Below the pieces are notes generated by a model. The model was given only the letters and a program-made list of their open reading frames with translations. It did not search any database and was not told where the DNA came from. A stretch of 64,000 nt of DNA from Flavobacteriales bacterium (GTDB lineage Bacteria > Bacteroidota > Bacteroidia > Flavobacteriales_C > GCA-002722245). The DNA is taken from positions 1-64,000 of the forward strand of contig PBLA01000023.1 of assembly GCA_002722245.1 (NCBI GenBank). The letters run 5' to 3'. This document shows, one piece after another, positions 54,664 to 64,000 of the stretch (the stretch's first letter is position 1; each line of letters begins with the position of its first letter). The position numbers were made by a program, and so were the translations under genes.

Positions 54664-57600
54664 TTATGCATATGCCTTTCCATGGCATTGTTTGAATTTC
54701 TTTCCACTCCCACATGGGCATGGCTCATTTCTACCAACTGTTTGTTCAGCTTTGGCAGGTTGATTGTTTTCTTTCTCTGCGATTGAACCATCGCTGTTCC
54801 CTCGAGATGCTGTAACCTTTGGTGTATTACTCACTCGTTTTGGTGCTGTTCTTACGTTTTTTTGCTGGTTAGGATCTTGCTGAAGAATTCCTGCTTTCAT
54901 TAAGAAAGAAACAATTTCTGTATTCACCTTATCCATCATCACTAAAAACACATCGTAGGACTCTCTCTTATAAATTAACAAAGGATCTTTCTGCTCTACA
55001 GAGGCATTTTGAACATTGGTTCGCAAATCGTCCATTTCTCTCAAATGCTCTTTCCATTCAGCATCTATAACAGCAAGAGTAATAGCTCTTTCAAACTGCT
55101 TCACAACCTCTTCACCTTGATTCGCATAAGCCTTGGCAATATTGACCGTGGCCGTTAAAATTTTCTTTCCATTCGTAAATGGGATATTTACCATTGCGTC
55201 TTCCCCTCCTTGATTTTCATACACATCTTTGATAAACGGAAAGGTAGTTTGAGCAAGTCTCTCTTTACGCAGCTTATATGCCTCAGATACTGCTTTTACA
55301 ACTGCTTCAAAATTTTCTTTATCTGTCCCCTGAAATTCCTCTTCAGACATAGGAGCCTCAATACCTAATTGAGTAATTAAATCAACTTTAAACGCTTCAT
55401 AATTTTTCGAATTAGAGTACTTTAATATAATTGATTCTATGGTATCCATAAAAATATTGGATACATCCACGGATAATCGATCACCGTAAAGCGCATTTCT
55501 TCGCTTGGTATAAATTACTTCACGTTGAGCATTCATAACATCATCGTATTCCAACAACCGCTTACGTTGACCAAAATTATTTTCCTCAACCTTCTTTTGA
55601 GCTCTTTCAATGGATTTCGAAATCATTCCATGTTGAATCACCTCTCCTTCCTTTAACCCCATTCGATCCATCAATTTTGAAATTCTCTCCGAACCGAATA
55701 ATCGCATCAATTGATCTTCCAATGAAACAAAAAATTGAGATGACCCAGGATCTCCCTGACGTCCTGCTCTACCTCTTAACTGACGGTCTACACGACGAGA
55801 CTCATGTCTTTCTGTGGCTATGATTGCTAAACCTCCTTTAGCTTTCACCTCATCCGAAAGTTTAATATCGGTACCACGACCAGCCATATTGGTCGCTATG
55901 GTAACCATGTTAGCCTGACCAGCTTCACGAACAATTTGTGCTTCCTGACCATGGCGTTTTGCATTCAAAACATTATGTTTTATTCCACGCATCTTCAATG
56001 TTCTACTCAGTAATTCTGAGATCTCTACCGAAGTTGTCCCTACAAGAACAGGCCTACCCTGTTTTGTAATTTCTCCAATTTCTTCGATAACCGCATTAAA
56101 TTTTTCACGTTGTGTTTTATACACTTTATCCTGTCGATCATCTCTAACAATTGGTTTATTTGTTGGGATTTCAATAACATCTAATTCATAAATATCCCAA
56201 AATTCTGCGGCTTCAGTGATTGCTGTACCCGTCATCCCTGATAACTTATGGTACATTCTAAAATAATTCTGCAAAGTGACTGATGCATAGGTTTGAGATG
56301 CAGCCTCAATTTTAACACCTTCTTTTGCCTCTACAGCTTGATGTAATCCGTCACTCCATCGCCTACCATCCATGATTCGCCCTGTAGACTCATCTACAAT
56401 TTTAACAGCATTATCAATCACAACATAATCCGTCTCTTTTTCAAAAAGCGTATATGCTTTAAGTAGTTGCTGCATCGTATGCAAACGTTCTACTTTAATA
56501 CTATAATCCTGAGTAACTTTTGTTTTAGCTTGTGCTTTCTCTTGTTCGGTAATCGTCATTTGATCAACCTCTGCCAATAGAGCCCCAAGATCAGGCATGA
56601 TAAAGAAATCCTTATCTTCAAAGGAACCAGAAATTAAATCAATCCCTTTATCCTTTAATTCAATAGAGTTCGCTTTTTCGTCAATTACAAAGAACAATTC
56701 ATCATCAACAATATGCATATTTTTTCCTTGTTCTTGCATATAATTGTTCTCTGTTTTTTGCAATAATTGCTTTGCTCCGGGTTCTGATAAAAATTTAATT
56801 AATGCTTTATTTTTAGGCAACCCTCTATATGCTCTTAAAATTTCAATACCTGCCTCTTTTGAATTTTCATCCTTGAAAAGCTTTTTCGCCTCTGCTAACT
56901 TTTTAGTTACCAATTGACGCTGCGCCTGCACTAACTGGGCTACGAAAGGTTTTAACTGATCATACTCTTGATTCGTTTTCCGGGTCATCTGCCCTGAAAT
57001 TATAAGAGGTGTACGCGCATCATCAATTAATACAGAATCAACTTCATCCACAATTGCATAATGATGTTTCCTTTGTACCAGATCTTCTACACCATTTGCC
57101 ATATTATCTCTTAAGTAATCAAACCCAAATTCGTTGTTTGTACCATAGGTAACATCACAATTATAAGCTGCTCTTCGCTCTTCACTGTTTGGTTCGTATT
57201 TATCAATACAATCAATTGAGATTCCATGGAATTCAAATAGAGGCTTCATCCAATCACAGTCACGAATGGCTAAATAATCATTAACCGTAACTAAATGAAC
57301 ACCTCTTTGGGCTAAAGCATTTAAGTAAACAGGTAATGTAGCGACAAGGGTTTTACCTTCTCCAGTTGCCATTTCAGCAATTTTACCAGAATGTAAAACA
57401 CATCCACCTATCAACTGAACTTGATAATGTTCCATATCCCATTTAATCTCATTACCTCCTGCTTCCCAAGTTGTTGAATAGATGGCTTTTTCTCCTTCTA
57501 TCTCAAAATTTTCGCGTAAATGAGCGATCTCTTTTTCAAAATTGGAAGCGGTAACTTCAATCGTTTCTTGATCTTTAAATCGTCGCGCTGTTTCACGAAT

Positions 57601-57951
57601 ATTTGCAAACGCCTTTGGAAGAATTTTATTAAGTACTTCTTCAATCTTTTCATCAACTTTTTTCGCTAATTCATCCGCTTGTTTGTATAGAATCTCCTTT
57701 TCTTTTGCGCCTAAACCAGAGGCATTAGCATCTTCTTTAATTTTTGCAATCTGATCTTCATCCGATTTAATATACTCTTGAATCTCTTTTCTAAAGAAAT
57801 CCGAATTAGCCCTTAACTCATCAGATGTAGCATTTTTCAACTTCTCCTGCTCCGCTAACACTTGTTTCACCAACGGTAAAATTTCCTGAATATCTTTGTC
57901 GCTTTTTTTTCCAAAAAGCTTTGTAATCATATTTCCTATAGCACCTATCAT
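54664..57951 (-). CDS. secA: Protein translocase subunit SecA
   Basis: The 1095-residue ATPase drives preproteins through SecYEG. Motifs are GEGKTLVATLPVYL (Walker A), LIDDARTPLIISG, TIATNMAGRGTDI and RQLRGRAGRQGDPG (helicase motifs). The C-terminus has the zinc-binding SEC-C motif CPCGSGKKFKQCHG. Like other Bacteroidota SecA proteins it is longer than E. coli SecA (901), because of an insertion around residues 340-460 in the region after the first nucleotide-binding domain. ATG 57951 was kept; ATG 57930 is possible. Confidence 0.96.
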   Translation of the reverse strand: MIGAIGNMITKLFGKKSDKDIQEILPLVKQVLAEQEKLKNATSDELRANSDFFRKEIQEYIKSDEDQIAKIKEDANASGLGAKEKEILYKQADELAKKVDEKIEEVLNKILPKAFANIRETARRFKDQETIEVTASNFEKEIAHLRENFEIEGEKAIYSTTWEAGGNEIKWDMEHYQVQLIGGCVLHSGKIAEMATGEGKTLVATLPVYLNALAQRGVHLVTVNDYLAIRDCDWMKPLFEFHGISIDCIDKYEPNSEERRAAYNCDVTYGTNNEFGFDYLRDNMANGVEDLVQRKHHYAIVDEVDSVLIDDARTPLIISGQMTRKTNQEYDQLKPFVAQLVQAQRQLVTKKLAEAKKLFKDENSKEAGIEILRAYRGLPKNKALIKFLSEPGAKQLLQKTENNYMQEQGKNMHIVDDELFFVIDEKANSIELKDKGIDLISGSFEDKDFFIMPDLGALLAEVDQMTITEQEKAQAKTKVTQDYSIKVERLHTMQQLLKAYTLFEKETDYVVIDNAVKIVDESTGRIMDGRRWSDGLHQAVEAKEGVKIEAASQTYASVTLQNYFRMYHKLSGMTGTAITEAAEFWDIYELDVIEIPTNKPIVRDDRQDKVYKTQREKFNAVIEEIGEITKQGRPVLVGTTSVEISELLSRTLKMRGIKHNVLNAKRHGQEAQIVREAGQANMVTIATNMAGRGTDIKLSDEVKAKGGLAIIATERHESRRVDRQLRGRAGRQGDPGSSQFFVSLEDQLMRLFGSERISKLMDRMGLKEGEVIQHGMISKSIERAQKKVEENNFGQRKRLLEYDDVMNAQREVIYTKRRNALYGDRLSVDVSNIFMDTIESIILKYSNSKNYEAFKVDLITQLGIEAPMSEEEFQGTDKENFEAVVKAVSEAYKLRKERLAQTTFPFIKDVYENQGGEDAMVNIPFTNGKKILTATVNIAKAYANQGEEVVKQFERAITLAVIDAEWKEHLREMDDLRTNVQNASVEQKDPLLIYKRESYDVFLVMMDKVNTEIVSFLMKAGILQQDPNQQKNVRTAPKRVSNTPKVTASRGNSDGSIAEKENNQPAKAEQTVGRNEPCPCGSGKKFKQCHGKAYA

Positions 57952-58104
57952 GTTGCTTGTTTTTCTAGTTGAATCTCTTGCCTCTTATCAAAAAGAGTGC
58001 AAATCATAAATTTAAGCTAAATCCATGTAAATTTGTCAGGAATTTCGAATTGTAAATAACAATTTATATCCCTTAATATTAAGTATCCAAAAAGTAATAT
58101 GAAA

Positions 58105-59082
58105 TTAAAAATATTTAAATACTTTATCAATTTCTAACTTGTAATCAACTTCTGAAATTTGATTAAAACCAAATTTATTAAGAACAGTCATTATTCGTTC
58201 ATATTGATCATCATTTAAATTTCTTTTCCATGTCAAAAGTTGATCTTTTGGACTAGATGTTATATTACTTCCAGGCTTCGTTGTTGAAGACGGTTTCTTC
58301 ACTAAAGAAAGTAAATCATTAGGAACATCTAGTCCTAGAAATCTATAAACCTCAGTAAACTCTTTCTCTGGTTTTAAAAATAAATCCTCATACTTAACAG
58401 TGTAAACATTTGAACTTTTTCTAGCATTTAGACTGGGAATTAAACTCAAACAGTATTGAGCAGCTAAAAACTCTTCTGGGTAACTAATCTCCTCTACAAT
58501 CTTTTTAAACTGATTATAAAATTCAGGACAATAATAGTCTCCATCTAACTTTTTGAAATTTTCAATATTTTCTTTTTTCAAACTCCAAGCTCCATGGTTC
58601 ATCTGGCTTGAAACAACAGCTATTGGATTCCTGTCAATTTGTAAAACTTTATAACCAGGAAATTTTTGAACAAACCAAGGTAACATTTCATTTAACCGAC
58701 AGAACTTAATTAAAAATTTATCACAATTTTCGTAAGACTTAAATTTCCCATTTCTATCCAATAGTTTTTCCGTAATAAAGTTCCCCTCCAAAAGGTCCGA
58801 AAAAAAATTACTTAACTTCTTATTTGAAGAATCTACAGGCAAATACTTTTCAAACCAGTATTTGTTACCATCACCGAAATAATCCTGAAAAATAAAAGGA
58901 TGTAATGGTTCCCAAAGATTGAATACCTTTTTATCATTACACAAAACTTCATTTACCCAAGTTGTCCCCCCCCTTGGAGTTCCCGATATCAAAATAACGT
59001 CTTGAGAATTAATAATTTTCTTCTTATAATAATTCTGAAGCCTCTTAAGGCGTATATTATATACAAATCTAGTTAATTTCAT
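58105..59082 (-). CDS. PAPS-dependent sulfotransferase family protein
   Basis: ATG 59082 (MKLTRFVYNIRLK) gives 325 residues. The 5'-phosphosulfate loop is SGTPRGGTTW (33-42) and the 3'-phosphate motif is QIDRNPIAVVSSQMNHG (~residues 148-164). These are the hallmarks of carbohydrate or small-molecule sulfotransferases using PAPS. There is no signal peptide or clear membrane helix. The codons for the PAPS loop contain a G8 run (58966-58973, on the coding strand). It lies 2 nt after lepA and 150 nt before secA, an odd place for an accessory enzyme. The acceptor is unknown. Confidence 0.82.
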   Translation of the reverse strand: MKLTRFVYNIRLKRLQNYYKKKIINSQDVILISGTPRGGTTWVNEVLCNDKKVFNLWEPLHPFIFQDYFGDGNKYWFEKYLPVDSSNKKLSNFFSDLLEGNFITEKLLDRNGKFKSYENCDKFLIKFCRLNEMLPWFVQKFPGYKVLQIDRNPIAVVSSQMNHGAWSLKKENIENFKKLDGDYYCPEFYNQFKKIVEEISYPEEFLAAQYCLSLIPSLNARKSSNVYTVKYEDLFLKPEKEFTEVYRFLGLDVPNDLLSLVKKPSSTTKPGSNITSSPKDQLLTWKRNLNDDQYERIMTVLNKFGFNQISEVDYKLEIDKVFKYF

Positions 59083-59084
59083 AA

Positions 59085-60875
59085 TCAATCATCAAGTTTT
59101 AATACAGCCAAGAATGCACTCTGCGGAATCTCTACGGAACCAATTTGACGCATCTTTTTCTTACCTGCTTTTTGCTTTTCAAGAAGTTTTCGCTTTCGTG
59201 AAATATCTCCTCCATAACATTTTGCAGTAACGTCCTTTCTTAATGCTGATATAGTTTCTCTTGCAATAATCTTAGCTCCAATTGCAGCTTGAATCGCTAT
59301 TACGAATTGCTGACGAGGGATTAATTCTTTTAGTTTCTTACAAATCTTTTTTCCCAATGAAAATGCATTATCCGAATGGATTAATGCAGAAAGGGCATCT
59401 ACTTGATCTCCATTTAAAAGAATGTCCATTTTTTTAAGATTCGACTGGCGCATCCCTGAGGGATAGTAATCAAAGGATGCATACCCCTTCGAAATTGACT
59501 TTAATCGATCGTAAAAGTCAAATACAATTTCCGCAAGAGGCATTTCAAAGGAAAGTTCTACCCTGTCTGCACTTAAGTAAACTTGATTACTTAATTCTCC
59601 TCTTTTTTCTATTGCTAGAGTCATTACTGCACCCACGTAATCGGATTTTGTAATTACCTGTGCTTTTATATATGGTTCTTCAATCCAGTCAATGACCGAA
59701 GGGTCGGGCAGTTCAGATGGGTTATTTACAATAATTTCCTCTCCTTTCTTGGTATAAGCCATGTAGGAAACATTAGGAACCGTAGTAATTACATCCATTT
59801 CAAACTCACGTTCTAATCGTTCTGTAATTATTTCTAAATGCAGCATCCCTAAGAACCCACAACGAAAACCAAACCCTAATGCTGCTGAACTTTCTGGTTC
59901 AAATGTTAATGAAGCATCATTTAGTTGAAGCTTTTCCATTGCAGCTCTTAAATCTTCATAATCTTCGGTTACCACCGGATACACTCCTGCAAACACCATT
60001 GGCTTTACATCCTCAAACCCATCAACTGCTGAGGCACAAGGGTTTTCAAAGTTGGTTAAGGTATCTCCAACTTTTACGTCTTGTGCATTTTTAATCCCGG
60101 AAATAATATATCCCACATCTCCACATTGAACCTCTTTTCGCGATTCCATGTCTAAACGTAAAATACCTATTTCGTCGGCATTGTAATCTTTTCCTGTGTT
60201 AAAAAACTTAACTCTATCGCCTTTTTTAATCGATCCATTAAGCACTCTGAAATAAGCAATAATTCCTCGAAATGGATTAAATACTGAATCAAAAATCATT
60301 GCTTGTAGAGGAGCTTCTGGGTCACCTTCGGGAGATGGAACATCCTCTACTATTGCTTTTAATATCTGATCTACACCAAGTCCTGTTTTACCAGAGGCAG
60401 GTATAATTTTATCACGATCACATCCTATAAGGTCAACAATTTGATCTTTAACTTCTTCAGGTTGAGCGCCTGGAAGATCCATTTTATTTAATACAGGGAT
60501 GATTTCTAAATCATTTTCTAGTGCGAGATACAAATTAGAAATTGTTTGCGCTTGAATTCCCTGAGCGGCATCTACGATTAATAAAGCTCCCTCACATGCT
60601 GCAATACTTCTAGAAACTTCATACGAAAAATCAACGTGACCAGGAGTATCAATTAAGTTAAGAGTATACTTCTCACCATCTTGCTCATAATCCATTTGGA
60701 TGGCGTGAGACTTAATGGTTATCCCTCTCTCCTTCTCCAGATCCATGTCGTCTAGTGTTTGTTCGCTCAACTCCCTGTCCGACACGGTATTCGTTTCTTG
60801 TAACAATCGATCCGCTAAGGTTGACTTGCCATGGTCAATGTGCGCGATTATACAGAAATTCCTTATGTTTTTCAT
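59085..60875 (-). CDS. lepA: Elongation factor 4 (LepA)
   Basis: The 596-residue GTPase acts on the ribosome in initiation/back-translocation. G1 is AHIDHGKST (11-19), followed by [21 protein letters not shown] and NKMDLPGA. The LepA-specific C-terminal domain contains [21 protein letters not shown] and [15 protein letters not shown]. The sulfotransferase gene starts 2 nt downstream. Confidence 0.96.
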   Translation of the reverse strand: MKNIRNFCIIAHIDHGKSTLADRLLQETNTVSDRELSEQTLDDMDLEKERGITIKSHAIQMDYEQDGEKYTLNLIDTPGHVDFSYEVSRSIAACEGALLIVDAAQGIQAQTISNLYLALENDLEIIPVLNKMDLPGAQPEEVKDQIVDLIGCDRDKIIPASGKTGLGVDQILKAIVEDVPSPEGDPEAPLQAMIFDSVFNPFRGIIAYFRVLNGSIKKGDRVKFFNTGKDYNADEIGILRLDMESRKEVQCGDVGYIISGIKNAQDVKVGDTLTNFENPCASAVDGFEDVKPMVFAGVYPVVTEDYEDLRAAMEKLQLNDASLTFEPESSAALGFGFRCGFLGMLHLEIITERLEREFEMDVITTVPNVSYMAYTKKGEEIIVNNPSELPDPSVIDWIEEPYIKAQVITKSDYVGAVMTLAIEKRGELSNQVYLSADRVELSFEMPLAEIVFDFYDRLKSISKGYASFDYYPSGMRQSNLKKMDILLNGDQVDALSALIHSDNAFSLGKKICKKLKELIPRQQFVIAIQAAIGAKIIARETISALRKDVTAKCYGGDISRKRKLLEKQKAGKKKMRQIGSVEIPQSAFLAVLKLDD

Positions 60876-60943
60876 GTAGCAAATTTAAGATAAATTTGAT
60901 CGATTGTCCACTAGGAACAAAAGACCTAAATCCTTTTCTCTAA

Positions 60944-62293
60944 TTAACGAGCAAAGATAAGTTGCTGAGCAGGATTAGAAACAGGCTCAATAATTTGTCC
61001 ATCTTCATAAACTTTCACTCCATTTACAAAAGTTGCTTTTATCTGAGCGTTAAATTCCTCACCCTCAAACGGCGACCATCCGCATTTATAAAGAATGTTG
61101 GACTTGGTTACTTTCCAAGGATTGTTTAAATCAACCAATACTAAATCTGCCTGAAAACCTTTTTTGATATATCCTCTATTTGGAATTTGAAACAATTCTG
61201 CTGGAGCATGACACATTTTAGTTACTGCTTTGGTTATTGTCATTTTCCCTTGTCGAACAAGTTCTAAAACACTTACCATTGCATGTTGCACTAAAGGTCC
61301 GCCCGAAGGTGCTGAAAAGTATTTATTGTTTTTCTCGTCTATGGTATGCGGCGCGTGATCTGTTGCAATAATATCAATTCGATCATCCAATACCGCTTGA
61401 AGTACCCCTGCACGATCCTCAGCAGTTTTCACTGCAGGATTCCATTTAATATGTGTTCCCTTGGTTTCGTATTCCTTGTTTGTAAACCATAAATGATGCA
61501 CACAGGCCTCAGCTGTAATCCTTTTATCTTTCAACGGAATATCATTGCGAAATAATTCCGTTTCTTTCGCTGTTGAAATATGTAGGATATGCAAACGAGC
61601 ATCTAGTTCTTTTGCCAATTCCACTGCCATACTCGAGGACTTATAACATGCTTTCTCATCACGAATTACAGGATGATACTTTATGGGTAAATCTTCACCA
61701 AATAATGCTTTATATTTCGCTTCGTTTCCTCTAACCGTAGCCTCATCTTCACAATGCGTAGCTATTAATAATTTACACTTGCCAAAAATATTTCTTAAGG
61801 TTTGCTCATTATCCACTAACATATTTCCAGTAGAAGAACCCATGAAAATTTTAATTCCACAAACATTCTTTTCGTCTACAGCCAGTACCTCATCAATATT
61901 TTCATTTGTAGCGCCAAAAAAGAATGAATGATTGGCAAGGGCGTCTTTTGATGCGATATCAAACTTTTTCTCCAGTTCAGTATGATTAGTCGTTTGAGGA
62001 TTTGTATTTGGCATTTCCATAAATGATGTGATCCCTCCTGCAACTGCTGCTCTACTTTCAGTATAGATATTGGCTTTATGAGTCAATCCTGGTTCACGAA
62101 AGTGAACCTGATCATCAATCATCCCAGGTAAAAGATATAACCCTGTAGCATCGATAATTTCAGCATTGGCATCTGAAAAATTAGCTTCTCCTTTAAAAAC
62201 ATCAGCGATTTTACCGTCTTTTAAAACTACGCTTCCTACAAACTCTTCACCCTCGTTGACGACGGTGGCATTTTTGATGAATAATGTACTCAT
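60944..62293 (-). CDS. pyrC: Dihydroorotase-like amidohydrolase
   Basis: ATG 62293 (MSTLFIKNATVVNEGE) gives 449 residues, trimming six from the longest frame. The amidohydrolase catalyses ring closure of carbamoyl-aspartate to dihydroorotate in pyrimidine synthesis. Motifs are MIDDQVHFREPG, CGIKIFMGSSTG (carboxylated Lys), ATHCEDE, LHILHIS, and ATDHAPH. The usual DxHxH is DDQVH: residue 62 is Gln where the first zinc His is expected, His64 remains. This may be a Bacteroidota subgroup feature. It lies 69 nt upstream of lepA and 77 nt downstream of the Dpm1-like gene. Confidence 0.87.
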   Translation of the reverse strand: MSTLFIKNATVVNEGEEFVGSVVLKDGKIADVFKGEANFSDANAEIIDATGLYLLPGMIDDQVHFREPGLTHKANIYTESRAAVAGGITSFMEMPNTNPQTTNHTELEKKFDIASKDALANHSFFFGATNENIDEVLAVDEKNVCGIKIFMGSSTGNMLVDNEQTLRNIFGKCKLLIATHCEDEATVRGNEAKYKALFGEDLPIKYHPVIRDEKACYKSSSMAVELAKELDARLHILHISTAKETELFRNDIPLKDKRITAEACVHHLWFTNKEYETKGTHIKWNPAVKTAEDRAGVLQAVLDDRIDIIATDHAPHTIDEKNNKYFSAPSGGPLVQHAMVSVLELVRQGKMTITKAVTKMCHAPAELFQIPNRGYIKKGFQADLVLVDLNNPWKVTKSNILYKCGWSPFEGEEFNAQIKATFVNGVKVYEDGQIIEPVSNPAQQLIFAR

Positions 62294-62370
62294 AACTTTT
62301 AATTGAATCACTAAAATAAGACTTCTAAAGCGGTTGAAAACATCTTTGGATCGTTAGTTTTAAAGAAATA

Positions 62371-63096
62371 TTAATACTTCTTGAACCACGATTTAATTTT
62401 CATAAATAAAACACCAAAAATTGCTTCCTTAAATATTGAAGAACTCATTTTTGATTGTCCTTTTTTACGATCAGTAAAAATAATTGGCACCTCTTTGATT
62501 TTAAACCCGAGTTTCCATGCTGTAAATTTCATCTCAATTTGAAAGGCGTAACCAACGAAATTGATTTTATCTAAATTCATTCGCTCCAATACTCTGCGAT
62601 GATAACACACAAATCCTGCAGTGGTGTCTTTTACAGAAATCCGAGTTACCCATCGCACATAAACAGATGCAAAATAACTCATTAAGACTCTACTCATAGG
62701 CCAATTAACCACGTTTACGCCACTTACATATCGTGATCCCACCGACAAGTCAGCGCCTTCATGTTCACATGCTTTATAGAGTTCAATGAGGGAGGTGGGT
62801 GGATGAGAAAAATCAGCATCCATTTCAACTACATAATTGTAGGATTTAGTTAATGCCCATTTAAAGCCATGAATATAAGCTGTTCCTAATCCTAACTTAC
62901 CGGTTCGTTCTTCTAAATGAAGTTGCTCAGGAAATTCGATTTGAAGTTTTTTTACAATATCAGCCGTTCCATCTGGTGATCCATCATCCACAATAAGAAC
63001 ATGATAGGATTTCTTTAAACCAAAAACTGTTCGAAGAATATCCTCGATATTATCAATTTCATTGTACGTAGGTATGATGACTAGTGTATCAGACAT
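62371..63096 (-). CDS. Polyprenyl-phosphate mannosyltransferase-like GT2 (Dpm1-type)
   Basis: The 241-residue GT-A enzyme has IIPTYNEIDNIEDIL (7-21), the acidic site VDDGSPDG (36-43) and the DxD-type EMDADFSHPP (Asp93, Asp95). DVTAGF-like KDTTAGFVCY and GYAFQIEMKFTAWKLG complete the Dpm1-like pattern. There is no C-terminal membrane domain, so it is of the soluble dolichyl-phosphate-mannose synthase type. The likely product is a polyprenyl-phosphate hexose for glycan or lipoprotein glycosylation; the sugar is not certain. Confidence 0.85.
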   Translation of the reverse strand: MSDTLVIIPTYNEIDNIEDILRTVFGLKKSYHVLIVDDGSPDGTADIVKKLQIEFPEQLHLEERTGKLGLGTAYIHGFKWALTKSYNYVVEMDADFSHPPTSLIELYKACEHEGADLSVGSRYVSGVNVVNWPMSRVLMSYFASVYVRWVTRISVKDTTAGFVCYHRRVLERMNLDKINFVGYAFQIEMKFTAWKLGFKIKEVPIIFTDRKKGQSKMSSSIFKEAIFGVLFMKIKSWFKKY

Positions 63097-63140
63097 TGTA
63101 ACAGTTGTCCAAGATAGTTATAAATATGAAACTACTGTTT

Positions 63141-63905
63141 TTATTTAAGGAAATTTAAGACCTCTTGATAAAACTGCTGAGGGTTTTCAGCATGTAACCA
63201 GTGACCTGCATGATCAATTGTTCTGTATTGTGCCATTGGGAATATTTCCTCAATAACATCAATATCATCTTCCGATATATAATTTGAATACTCACCTCTT
63301 ACAAAAAGTGTTGGATTGGTAAAATAAGCAAATCCTTCCAAAGCTTCACCAATATTTTCATTTTTCGCAATTAAAACATCTAAATTAAACTTCCATCCTA
63401 ATTGAGTTTTGTTTTTCCAAGTCAATGCTTTTAGAAAAAATTGCACCACTCCTTGATCCGTTAGCGTCTCTTCCAATTTAGTCTGTATGGCTTTTCGATC
63501 TTTTTGCTGTGAGAAATCCACTGATTGCAATGCCTTTATCTCTTTATGATGATGAGGCGCATAATATTTCGGCGCAATGTCAACAACTACAATTTTCTTA
63601 ATATACTGTGGTTCTTGAACTGCAAATTGCATCGCTGTTTTGCCCCCCATGGAATGCCCAAGCAAATGGGTATTTGTTATTCCTTCCTGATCCAAAAAAC
63701 CCTTTAAATCATTAGCCATTGCGGAGTATGAATGTTCATCATAATGTGGTGACTTTCCATGATTACGCTGATCGACGATATACACTGTAAAGTGTGAACT
63801 AAATTGTTTAGCCAAGGATTGCCAATTATCCAATGACCCAAATAATCCGTGAAGAACAACCAGCGTTTCTCCACTTTCTCCGTACTTTTTAAAGTTCAAT
63901 CCCAT
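63141..63905 (-). CDS. Alpha/beta hydrolase (YbfF-like esterase)
   Basis: ATG 63905 ([13 protein letters not shown]) gives 254 residues; TTG 63911 is less likely. The nucleophile Ser85 is in GHSMGGKT, the oxyanion region in LHGLFGS (18-24), DQRNHGKS (45-52) is family-typical, and the catalytic His is in DHAGHWLH near the C-terminus. Substrates are probably short acyl esters. The start overlaps the 3' end of pdxJ by 17 nt. Confidence 0.87.
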   Translation of the reverse strand: MGLNFKKYGESGETLVVLHGLFGSLDNWQSLAKQFSSHFTVYIVDQRNHGKSPHYDEHSYSAMANDLKGFLDQEGITNTHLLGHSMGGKTAMQFAVQEPQYIKKIVVVDIAPKYYAPHHHKEIKALQSVDFSQQKDRKAIQTKLEETLTDQGVVQFFLKALTWKNKTQLGWKFNLDVLIAKNENIGEALEGFAYFTNPTLFVRGEYSNYISEDDIDVIEEIFPMAQYRTIDHAGHWLHAENPQQFYQEVLNFLK

Positions 63906-64000
63906 CTTCAATTTTTAGTGCTCTTCGATAAAGCTGAATTGTATTTTCAAGACCTAAATAAAGGGCGTCAGAAATAAGAGCATGACCTATACTAACTTCA
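63889..64000 (-). CDS. pdxJ: Pyridoxine 5'-phosphate synthase, C-terminal fragment
   Basis: The last 36 codons before the window edge read [20 protein letters not shown] and [10 protein letters not shown], ending with TAA at 63889. The [17 protein letters not shown] block is the C-terminus of PdxJ, which condenses 1-deoxyxylulose-5-phosphate and 3-amino-1-hydroxyacetone phosphate in vitamin B6 synthesis. The frame continues out of the window. The gene overlaps the hydrolase start by 17 nt, indicating an operon. Confidence 0.85.
   Translation of the reverse strand, partial: EVSIGHALISDALYLGLENTIQLYRRALKIEDGIEL

Noticed and set aside
1-64000. tRNA, rRNA, CRISPR array or insertion sequence
   Set aside because: The spacers were read for cloverleaf, repeat-spacer and transposase features and none was recognised.

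Overview
The window reads as a piece of chromosome from a member of the Bacteroidota, most likely a gliding or rod-shaped Flavobacteriales relative. The evidence is AT-rich DNA, a complete type IX secretion (T9SS) motor/ring block (sprF/porP-like, gldK, gldL, gldM, gldN plus a second gldN-like gene), secreted proteins with C-terminal T9SS sorting domains, several start sites preceded by the Bacteroidota -7 element TAnnTTTG, and lineage-typical gene orders (rpsF-rpsR-rplI; coaX-outer membrane protein-TPR-lptC-CNNM-ppiD). No rRNA, tRNA, IS element, phage or CRISPR array was recognised.

Layout. 1-5.0 kb: the end of a large T9SS-exported protein with a dockerin/cohesin-like region, and a convergent 1242-residue T9SS cargo with a carbohydrate-binding-like segment and a beta-helix. 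5.1-11.7 kb (minus): a helical unknown coupled to a GH63 glucosidase, type II glutamine synthetase, and Kdo transferase waaA. 11.8-21.1 kb (plus): a tightly packed nucleotide-sugar operon (wbpE, ugd, uxs, wbpD, wbpO/tviB, galE, rmlB, wbpP/tviC, cpsB-type phosphatase) that has no glycosyltransferase, flippase or polymerase. 21.1-24.2 kb: fabD, folE and a PTPS/queD homologue (minus), and hldD (plus). 24.2-31 kb (minus): a barstar-like protein, acnB, ribosomal proteins L9, S18 and S6, and an ABC-F ATPase. 31.2-40 kb: an AI-2E family transporter, then the T9SS block on the minus strand. 40.2-45.5 kb: glyS, a SIMPL-like periplasmic protein, murI, a Tas-type reductase, a SprT-like metalloprotease overlapped by a tiny lipoprotein gene. 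45.6-54.4 kb (plus): manC-coaX-OMP-TPR-lptC-small membrane protein-CNNM-ppiD, an envelope-biogenesis operon. 54.4-64 kb (minus): secA, a sulfotransferase, lepA, pyrC, a Dpm1-like glycosyltransferase, an alpha/beta hydrolase and the 3' end of pdxJ.

The theme is the cell envelope. Nucleotide sugars (11.8-20 kb), heptose and Kdo steps (hldD, waaA), GDP-mannose (manC), LPS transport (lptC), outer membrane protein folding (ppiD), general secretion (secA) and T9SS export sit together with ordinary housekeeping genes.

The observations most worth a second look are: a G8 tract in the coding strand exactly at the PAPS-binding loop of the sulfotransferase, a possible phase-variation switch; a free-standing structured RNA gene at about 54.52-54.64 kb with a possible pseudoknot; -7 elements placed 4-6 nt from the start codon of glyS, the ABC-F gene and waaA, suggesting leaderless mRNAs; a 45-residue lipoprotein gene overlapping sprT out of frame; a short relic resembling the N-terminus of a YdjC/ChbG deacetylase inside the sugar operon; and a dihydroorotase with Gln in place of the first metal-binding His.
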